A stretch of DNA of 64,000 bases from Cunninghamella blakesleeana. Lineage: Eukaryota; Mucoromycota; Mucoromycetes; Mucorales; Cunninghamellaceae. Below, in pieces: positions 55,301 to 64,000 of the stretch. Below the pieces are notes generated by a model. That model saw only the letters and a list, made by a program, of their open reading frames with translations, did not search any database and was not told where the DNA came from. The position numbers and the translations under genes are program-made. The stretch spans positions 1,075,501 through 1,139,500 of the forward strand of contig JAFCIZ010000002.1 in the NCBI GenBank assembly GCA_017871115.1, given 5' to 3'. Every line of letters begins with the position of its first letter. Position 1 is the stretch's first letter.

Positions 55301-56962
55301 TTTACGAAAGAGCATGTTCACCAGGTAAATAAATATATAGATAAATAGACATATTTGTGCATATGTATATATAAACTCTATGACTCATTATAATCATTTA
55401 CTTAGAGAACTGGATGGCCGTATGATATCAGTAGTTGGTTTTTTAGATATACTACACACCCAACTTGGAAATATTAAAAACTCCTCAAACAGCACTCAAA
55501 AGTTGGCCTCTGAAAGTGTTGCATTCGAAATATTGGGTAATATTATATATATAATAAATATAATAGGTAGCTGTGTGAATTTATATGTACATTTTCTTAT
55601 ACAACTAAATTAATTTAGGTCTATTAAGGCGCTGCTTTAGTCAACAATATGAAATTCGTGAAATTGCTTATAATGGTCTAGGTTCTATTTCCTTAAAATT
55701 TGATACTATGACAAGTGATATTTTTGAAATATTAAATACACAGGTAATTGAATATATAACCATTCTTATATAATTCACTATAAATAATAATAATAATTCA
55801 TTCTAATTTAATTAATTATTTATATTCTAGTTTCTTCGTATTTATGAATCAAATGATGGTATTGTAGCTCCATTAAAACTAGACTTGTGCATTGATCAAG
55901 GATCACAAACGAAGTTTATTGAACCTATTCATATACTTTTGTATAATCTACTTGGTGTTATTCGTGTATTAAAAAGAAATCAATATCAAACAGGTAACTA
56001 CATATATGTTCATAATTCAGCGTATCTACATGTTTATTTTTATATTGTAATTCTAATCCCAATATATTTTACTTTTTTATTTAAATCATTCAAATTATAG
56101 ATGTGTTTACATCAAGTCATGAACAAATTAAATCATTGATATTTAGGTTTAACAAAATGGACCTAGAAGATTATGAACTTGATAAATTGGCCAATTTTGA
56201 TACAACAACACCAGTGGGATTACGACATTTTTATAATTCAGAAATAATTTTGGGATGCATAGATGCTTTAATGGAACATGAATACTTTGTTAACGGCGAT
56301 AGCATGGAATCCTGTCAAGTCATTCTTGGTCTTTTCAAAAAACGAAATCAGCTAATAACATTATTAAAAGAAAACTCAAGCAAAGATAAAGGTAAGTCGT
56401 TGATATCATTTGTTATAATGATAATAATAAATAAAAATGTTAATTATCACTATTATTATTTTTAATTTTCTTTGTCAAAAATTTATAGGAAGAAAATTAT
56501 CATCTCTTAATACATTTTCAATGCTTAGTTTGGAATTCATTACAAATATCACACAAGCTATATTTTTACAATCCGATATACAATCTCCATTAAAGACTCT
56601 TCGATCAGATCTCAATTTTATGCAACACATTGTTTCTGTTTCCCTTGTTGCACTTCATAAGGTAAATAATTATATAATCAGTAATAAACATTTAACGATA
56701 AAAAATAGATTATTATTTTTATTATTGGTTCATTTTTATTTTTATTTTTATTGGTACTCTAATATTTTATAATATTAATAAATTTCTTTTTATTATTATT
56801 AATTAGGCTATTGATGATGAATACAATTGCGATGATGATAAACATCTTAGTTATTGCATTAGCCTTGCAAAAGTTTATACATACATTCTTATTCATGAAG
56901 ATTCTGATAGTAGTTTTATCAACCATCAACCAAAAAAAGTAAATGAATATATTAATATATTG

Positions 56963-56999
<37 letters not shown>

Positions 57000-58929
57000 T
57001 TATTAAAAAATATATTACTTTTAGGGACAATCAATTCTAAGCTCTATTGCCAGTAGATTAAAATCTATTTTGGAACTAATTCATAATCTATGGGAAGGTC
57101 GGTCCATAGAATTTCTTTCACAATTATATGCTATGACAAATTCTGGAATTGAAGAATTTAGTAAAAACAACATTATATCAAAATTATTAAATCAGTTCAA
57201 GGTAAAATAAATATTAATAGAAAATTACCATTATATAAGTAAATGTATATATTTGATTTTGATATCTCTTCACCATTTTTATTTTTTCTTATTCTTTGTA
57301 ATATAGGATATTTTAATCAAGTATTTAAATTCACAGCCACCTCTTTATAAAGAAGCTATATATATTATTCAAATCACCGGACTGCTGGTTCAATTCATGG
57401 ATCAATCAGAAAATGATTTTAAAGATACCTCTTCCAATATTTTGAAGTGGTTAATCAATATTGCAAAAGATCGTCCTATTGAAGATATTGGTGTTGCAAA
57501 GGAAATAATATCATTACTTATTCAATTCTGCACTGATACCAACCAATTAGATATAATAAAAGAATTTGCTGAAGATATTCATTTAATCCATGGTGATATT
57601 GATACAGATATTGATCATGATGAGGACGATCAAGTTTTACATACTAAATACCAACTAATTAATCCAAAAACACATGAATCCATTACTTTACAAGTACTTT
57701 CCTACACAGAACAAGCCCAAGATAGTATGACTTGGTGTATAGGGCGTTTGAAAGATAGTAAGTAAATAAAAAGCTAAATATAAGTACAACATTAATGACA
57801 GCTATATATTAAGATAAATGTATTACAAAGAATAATGATTTTAATATATATATATATATATATTTCTTTTTCTTTTTTTTACATAATAGTATCCTCCGAT
57901 GATGATATTTCACGTCAAGAATTTGAACTTGCTATTTGCAACCGATTATGCTGTTACGTTGATATCACAAGTGAGCTGACTAAGGCTGCACTCTTAGGAA
58001 TTCATGCTGAAAACTTGATTAAGGTTCTTACGAAAATATATCGAGCATTAATGACTTTTGTAAAATATGTAAGTGTTTCTAATATATGAATCATGACCAT
58101 ATATAGATAAATGTACAACGGTAATAATAATAGTTATTGTAATTAACATGAATATTAATTTTTGATTTTCATTTTTTATATATTGAATAGAAATTAACTA
58201 CACCAAAATATATACCACGAGAATTAGTTCAATTGATTGCTAAAATTGGAACTGACTTGACAGATAAAATGTATAAATTTTTAACACTTCATGCTCAGAA
58301 CCGTCAAGAAGAATACGAAGATGCTGGTGGAGCAAGGAAAAAGAAAGGGAAAAAAAAAGAGATTAATGCAAAAGAAAAGGTAAACATAATTGCTATAAAA
58401 AAAATAAAAAAATATGAAATAAATGAAATAAAAATAAAACAAGAGCAATATGCAACTCTGATACCTAATTTAATTTATTTTTTAAATATTTATATTAGGC
58501 AAAAATTTTAAGAGAATCCAAATCCATTCCAAATTTGATCTTTTGTGTTGAACAATTTGAACGACATTTAATTCAACTAACAAGAAAATCAAAAACTGAT
58601 CTCATGCAATATATGAAAAGAAGTACATCTAGAGACTTTCAAATTAAATTGGATAAATATGTGGTTAGTGATGAAGAGACCTCAGATAATGAAAAGCCTA
58701 GTCGAGTAAATGACAATAAATAAATATAATATAATATGATATAATTGGAACCTAATAATTTAAAAAAATGTATCGTTTTTATTAACTTTATGGGTTGATT
58801 TTTGATATTTATTATTTTAAATAGCGTAATTCTACAAGCACCACCAATGACGATGCTATGGAAATAGCCACAGATGAAGAAATTGAAGAAAATGAAAGTC
58901 AACAAGCAAAAAAACGTAGAAGGTTATGA
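52307..58929 (+). CDS. FANCI: Fanconi anaemia group I protein (FANCI) orthologue
   Basis: DNA-repair solenoid protein that pairs with FANCD2 and clamps DNA at interstrand crosslinks. More than 20 short exons, roughly 1,200-1,300 residues, close to vertebrate FANCI (about 1,330). Similarity runs the whole length. The start MDKEIINLS matches the family N-terminus. The centre has [44 protein letters not shown] and [19 protein letters not shown]. The C-terminal part has [14 protein letters not shown] and the strongest block, [20 protein letters not shown] followed by [16 protein letters not shown]. An acidic tail ends in the basic, NLS-like QAKKRRRL. Two features stand out: methionine (codon 55422-55424, [11 protein letters not shown]) replaces the lysine monoubiquitinated in human FANCI, and only a small S/T-Q cluster (HTQ, STQ) follows it. 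Confidence 0.93.
56963..56997. repeat. 35-base poly(A) in FANCI intron
   Basis: An uninterrupted A run in an intron of FANCI, between the coding blocks ending near 56937 and starting near 57026. One of the longest homopolymers in the window. Confidence 0.9.
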
Positions 58930-59148
58930 AGAATGAAATAGTGTGTTTTTATTTTTTAAATAAATATATATTGTATCATTTTTTTAGAATAATAATAATA
59001 AAGATATAAACATATACATTGTCATCAATTGTTATATAATTTAATACCAAAATGAATCATTTATTAAAAAAATAAAATAAAAAAATTATCAAATATACAT
59101 TCTAGACTTTTTATAAAAACATAACGAAAAAAATTATAAATTATGCAC
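58930..59148. other. short convergent spacer FANCI/chorismate synthase
   Basis: About 219 A/T-rich bases between the stop codons of FANCI (+) and chorismate synthase (-). It contains AATAAA-like sequences on both strands and no gene. Confidence 0.6.
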
Positions 59149-60709
59149 TTATTTTTGTAAATCCATTGGTGGTTTTCCAAGAAGAGAATGATGAATATCA
59201 ATAGATGGAAGTCTTGATTTTGCAGAAATACGAGCTTCTTGTTGCATCACAGCACTATAGCCATTGTAAAAAATAATAAAAAATACACAATTGTTATTAT
59301 TATTTACACAACACATTCTAATATTATATATATAAATATATATATATTAAAAAAGAATAGAAAACAAACTTACTCCATAATAACTAAAGAAGCCATAGAT
59401 TCTACAATAGGAACAGCTCTTGGGACAACACAAGGATCGTGACGACCTCTTGCAGCCAAAGTACCCCATACACCATCATAAGAAGTAGTTTCTTGGTCTT
59501 TTGAAATTGTAGCAGCAGGTTTGAAAGCTACTCTGAAGTAAATATTTTCCCCATTTGAAATACCACCTTGAACACCCCCTGAATGATTTGATGCTGTACC
59601 AAATGTTCCATCTTCTTTTAATACAAAAGGATCATTATGTTTATGACCAGGCATGGTTGTACCTCTAAATCCGGATCCGAATTCAAACCCTTTTGTTGCA
59701 GGAATAGATAACATAGCATGAGCTAATATAGCTTCTAACTTATCAAAACAAGGTTCACCTAATCCAACAGGACACTTTCTAATTACACAAGTTACTGTAC
59801 CACCAATGGAATCCTTTTCTTCTGATTTTTGAGTAATGATCTTTAGAAATAAAAAATAAAAAAAAATAGCATTTTTTATTATTTAAATATATATATATCC
59901 ATTCATAAATCCATCTCCATATAATAAATATAATTCACTTTATATTTACTTTTATATCTTTTATTATTTATTACCTTTTTGATTTCTTCGGCAGTTTCCT
60001 TATGGGGACAACGAGTAATATCAGCGTCTACAGTTTCACGATCAATGGTATTTAAAAATTCATAAAATTCCTGAGAAAGAGCATCGGTGTCTTCCAATTC
60101 TTGAATAAAAGGCATAGCAACTTTACCAACACTAGAAGTGAAAGCAACTATTTCTACACCAAAAGCTTCTCTTAAGTATTTTTCAGCGATAGCACCAGCA
60201 GCAACACGGCCGATGGTTTCACGAGCAGAAGCACGACCTCCACCAGAGGAAGCTTTAAGTCCATATTTTTGAAGATAAGTATAATCGGCATGAGAAGGGC
60301 GTGGGTAAACGTCAGTTTCACTATAATCATGAGGACGTTGATCTAAATTGGGAACTGTTATGCCAATAGGTGTACCAAGAGTTACTCCAAATTCTGTACC
60401 TGACATGATAGTAACACGATCTTTTTCATCACGCTAATAGGTTATATATACAATGAAATAAAAGAAGAAAAAGAAGAATGGGTATTTGTTTATATATTAT
60501 ATTCAATTTTCTTATATATATATGTTTATTTATTTATTTACAGGTGTAGTAAGCTTGCTTTGACCAGGTCTTCTTCTTGTAAGTTGTGGTTGTATATCAG
60601 CTTCTGTTAAAGCTAAACCAGGAGGAACACCATCAACAATAGCACCTACTCCTTTACAATGTGATTCACCAAAGGTTGTTACTCTAAATATTTTGCCAAA
60701 GGAACTCAT
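59149..60709 (-). CDS. ARO2: chorismate synthase
   Basis: Last enzyme of the shikimate pathway: EPSP to chorismate, needing reduced FMN, the branch point to aromatic amino acids and folate. Four exons (60709-60542, 60433-59975, 59840-59374, 59254-59149) give 399 residues. Signatures: [65 protein letters not shown] and, near the C-terminus, [15 protein letters not shown] and [19 protein letters not shown]. The first ATG in the upstream frame (60877) would add a Phe-rich leader that no family member has, so I use [16 protein letters not shown] at 60709. A purine-rich stretch on the + strand (about 60752-60800) forms the CT-rich promoter tract. Fungal enzymes carry their own flavin reductase activity; that is family knowledge, not seen here. 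Confidence 0.97.
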
Positions 60710-62483
60710 TATTATTAAATAATATTTTATATATATTGATAGTTTATCTTTAAAAAAGTGAAAGAAATGAAAGAAAAAGGAAAAAGGGAAAAAGAAAAAA
60801 TAAATTTCGGATCTTATATTTTTTTTTTCCACCCAGTCACTGATCAAAAAAAAATTAAAGTACGTTTTCGTTACCATATCTTATAATAAAAAACACTTGT
60901 ATCTTTTATTTATTTTTTATAAATAAAATTAAAATTATATTATTTATGGAGGTCTATGTTAAATAATCCATAAATTGCCGATTTTTTCATTAATCAAAGA
61001 AAAAAAACTCTAAAAAAACATATCAATTTATGTGAAAGTTTACCTACTTCAACAAGTATATTTATATATAAAGATAATATGGATAATATATGGTTTTCTT
61101 TTAAAAATAATTATTCAAAATTGACGACAAATATTAAAAAAAAAAAAAAAAAAAGTAAGCAAAATCAACTGAAATCAATAGGCCAATGCTTTAATAGTAA
61201 CAAGAATGAGTCATTTTATTACTCTTTTTCAATCAAACCATATTAAAATTCCGATTACTTCTGTAAATACTTACATAAAATAAAAAATAAAAAGTTATAA
61301 TGAATATGTATTTACATTTATCTATATTTAAAACAAAGGTATTAATAAGAATCATAATAAATAGATGGATATAAATAATAAATATTAAAATAAAAGTAAA
61401 AACAAGTACAAAAAAAACATACTAATTCATTTTATATGAATAGAGAGATCTATTTATTATTATTATTATTATTATTTACAATACTAGTACTAGTTTATTA
61501 AAAAAGAATTACAACCTATTTGCTTAATCAATATGTTCATCAAATGCTTACAGTAATAGTATTAATAACTATCATTGAACGATTGTAAATTAAAACACCG
61601 TCCTTGTCTACGGCTATTGTATATGCATGAAAGTTTTTTAAATTTTATAATAACTTCACACTCAGTTTTTTGAATAACTTAAATGCACTTTAATTTCATT
61701 ATTTTTTTTCAGAAATTCATCTCTTTAGTGTTTACTAAAAATGGATTACTCACTTTTCTGTTCATTTTCTATATTTGTAGATATAAGTATAATAAATGAC
61801 AGGTAAATGATATTCTTTTTGTACATCATGCTTATGTATGTATATATATATATATATATATATATTAATTCACCTATATATTTATATTTTATGTTATATC
61901 AATATTAGTATTATCATTAATACATAATAGAATTCATATAGAAAGTAGTAGATGCGTCAGTAACAAATGGTAATAAAAAATGTAAAAGTTGATATGTATT
62001 GTAAGAAATAAGGTTTTGATAAAAAATTAAAATAGCGGAGATTCTCAAAATTTTTAAAAAAACGGTTCTTTTTTTTAACTCTATCTCTCTTTCTTTTCTT
62101 TTTGTTTTAAATATAAAATATTTATTCAGCTTTGCTTGGATTAACTTATTTCTGATAACACTTTTTAGTGTTATCTATTTATTTAACTCTCCTTATATAC
62201 AAAACGGCTCTCAAGTTATATTCTTTGAGATTTTTGTTCACATTCCTTCATTTTATACATATATCAAGATATTCTTTTGCACTTCTTTGTATCATACTTT
62301 TATACATACACTTATATTTTAATATATATATATATAATTATTTATTTTATTTATTACATTATTCTATATTTACATTGTTTAATAATACTACTTTTTATAT
62401 AAAACAACAATTCAATTAATTCAATCAGTATATATAAAAAAAAACAAAGAAAAAACTATCAAAAATAGTTTTGCATTTTGAAT
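60710..62483. other. divergent intergenic region
   Basis: 1.8 kb between the starts of chorismate synthase (-) and the RRM gene (+). A/T-rich with a 20-base A run near 61137-61154, (TTA)n near 61455-61475 and (TA)n near 61841-61865. A GC islet AGCGGAGATTCTC (62033) and AAAAAAACGGTTC lie about 430 bases before the RRM start. A + frame at 62168-62419 is hydrophobic low-complexity sequence in the presumed leader and is not supported. Confidence 0.5.
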
Positions 62484-64000
62484 ATGATTGATTCTATTGA
62501 TGATAACGACAACAAACAACAACAAATGTCAACTACTGCTTCTCTTTTAATAAACTCAACTTTTTCAATATCAAAAAATCCTGATAAACTTGAATATATA
62601 AACCAAAATAATGGAAACAAATATACAACTCATATGGAAGCTAGTGACAATATCGTAACGATAAGAAATAATAATAATAACCATACGCCAATTACACAAG
62701 TGAAACAGCTATTCGTTGGAAACGTGAGTGAATAAATATAAATATATAAATATATAGTATAAATATAAATACGTAAATACATGGATATAAATACTATAAG
62801 TACATAATTTAAATATATATATATATATCCATGTGTATATCAATAGCTTCCCTTTCGTGTACGCTGGCAGGACTTGAAAGATTTATTTAGAAAATCGGGA
62901 CAGGTTCAGAGGGCTGATGTGGCGTTAACTTATGATGGTCGATCAAAAGGTCATGGAACAGTATTATTTCAAACGGTAGAAGATGCTCAAACAGCTATTA
63001 GTAAATAAAAAAAAAATGAACAATAAACAATAGTGATCGTATATAAAAAATAATAATGTAGCATCTTTTTATCATTATTATTATTATCACTGTTTATAAT
63101 TTATCATATAGATATGTTGCACAATTTCAAATGGTTTGGTAGAATATTAGAAGTTCGTGAAGATAGGGGTTATATAGAACAACATTCATCAATCAGTAAA
63201 TCAACGATAGATCAACAGCAACAATCGAAGAATAAAAATACTGAAAAACACTACATACAAATGAATCGAAAAACAGATACAAAGAATGTAATTATAAAAC
63301 AAGATGTAAGTTTGCAAAAACATAAATATATATTAAAAAAGGGGCAATATCAGAAAAATATTATTTCTCTAAAAAAAAACACTAACCATAGAAAATATTA
63401 TTAAAATAGTCCATTCAACCTGGACGACAGCTTTTTGTAGGAAATGTAATTAATCATATATGAATATTTATATACTGTACTGTACATTACCATGATCATT
63501 ACATTCTAATATATAAATACATACTATTATTATTATTGATTATGATAGCTCCCGTATTACTGCCAATGGCAAGAGCTTAAAGATCTTTTTAGAGGTGCTG
63601 GAAATGTATTAAGAGCAGATGTAGCACAAGATTCTGATGGGAAAAAAAATCTTGGTTATGGTATAGTACTCTTTGCAGTATTAGAGGATGCTAAACGTGC
63701 TATAGGTATAGCTGATCAAAAATAGAATTTTTTAAAAAAAAATTCCTTATTAGTTTTTTTTTTTTTGTCTAATTTAGATACCATTATCATTACTAATATT
63801 ATATATTATTACATATGTTTACTTTTATTGAATTAGCTATGTATGATGGATATAAATATCAAGGAAGACAATTAAGAGTACGTTTTGATAAATACTCGCC
63901 TTTTATTTCATATAACCAACAAGATCAATATAACCAACAACACACCCAACATTCAAAAAGATATACTTCTGAAACTAATAACAACATGAATCATAACTAC
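62484..64000 (+). CDS. RNA-binding protein with two RRMs, Gbp2/Hrb1-like (partial, runs off end)
   Basis: Six exons are visible (62484-62723, 62847-63000, 63112-63304, 63410-63445, 63549-63705, 63837 onward) and the gene continues past the window. An Asn/Ser-rich N-terminus (about 75 residues) precedes RRM1: RNP2 as QLFVGN, then LPFRVRWQDLKDLF and RNP1-like KGHGTVLF. A basic Gln/Lys-rich linker leads to RRM2: QLFVGN again, LPYYCQWQELKDLF and LGYGIVLF. Both RRMs have an intron directly after the VGN of RNP2, in the same phase, which supports an internal duplication. The W-Q-[DE]-L-K-D-L-F pattern is that of fungal Gbp2/Hrb1-type (hnRNP M-like) mRNA-binding proteins, usually with a third RRM that would lie beyond 64000. 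Assignment to a precise orthologue is uncertain. Confidence 0.85.

Noticed and set aside
52307..58929. First thought: condensin or another HEAT-repeat protein
   Set aside because: The C-terminal block and the [13 protein letters not shown] region match FANCI in order and spacing, and the N-terminus matches as well.
62168..62419. Hydrophobic 83-residue frame before the RRM gene
   Set aside because: Ile/Tyr/Phe runs come from TA- and T-rich DNA and match no membrane protein; more likely a leader or promoter.

Overview
The window is a gene-dense stretch of nuclear DNA from a very AT-rich fungus. The genes are eukaryotic: most are cut by short introns (about 60-200 bases, mostly GTAAGT/GTAAAT...AG) and the set is typically fungal (Hog1-type MAP kinase, LIP-type secreted lipase, Yos1, Ceg1-type capping enzyme, Ira/neurofibromin). 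A FANCI orthologue, a gene not known to me from the common Dikarya models, points to an early-diverging lineage, most likely Mucoromycota. I cannot name a genus. No transposon, tRNA, rRNA or CRISPR array was found. Intergenic DNA and introns are full of homopolymers and TA/TAA microsatellites.

Layout, 18 genes. 1-12 kb: an APC-superfamily permease (+), a Hog1-type MAPK (+), methionine aminopeptidase 2 (+) and the mRNA guanylyltransferase (-). 13-27 kb: a Nup98/Nup116-type FG nucleoporin (+), tail to tail with a 10-kb neurofibromin/IRA RasGAP (-). 27-37 kb: COG7 (+), a SET-domain protein (-), YOS1 (+) and the dynactin p62 subunit (-). 37-49 kb: an unrecognised helical protein (-), a secreted lipase (-), a 2.4-kb gene-free stretch, GTP cyclohydrolase I (+) and an unrecognised low-complexity protein (-). 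49-64 kb: NAD-isocitrate dehydrogenase subunit 1 (+), FANCI (+), chorismate synthase (-) and a two-RRM RNA-binding protein (+) that runs off the end.

The genes do not form one pathway or cluster. They are housekeeping functions: stress and Ras signalling, mRNA capping, nuclear pore, ER-Golgi trafficking, dynein transport, TCA cycle, aromatic and pterin biosynthesis, and interstrand-crosslink repair. The observations most worth following are the FANCI orthologue, in which the position aligned with the human monoubiquitinated lysine is methionine; the nucleoporin that stops at the residue where relatives are autoproteolytically cut; two conserved-looking but unrecognised genes; a GC-AG intron in IDH1; and recurrent promoter-proximal motifs. 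Exon boundaries were read by eye from splice consensus and frame continuity. For 15 complete genes other than neurofibromin and FANCI the exons sum to an uninterrupted frame.
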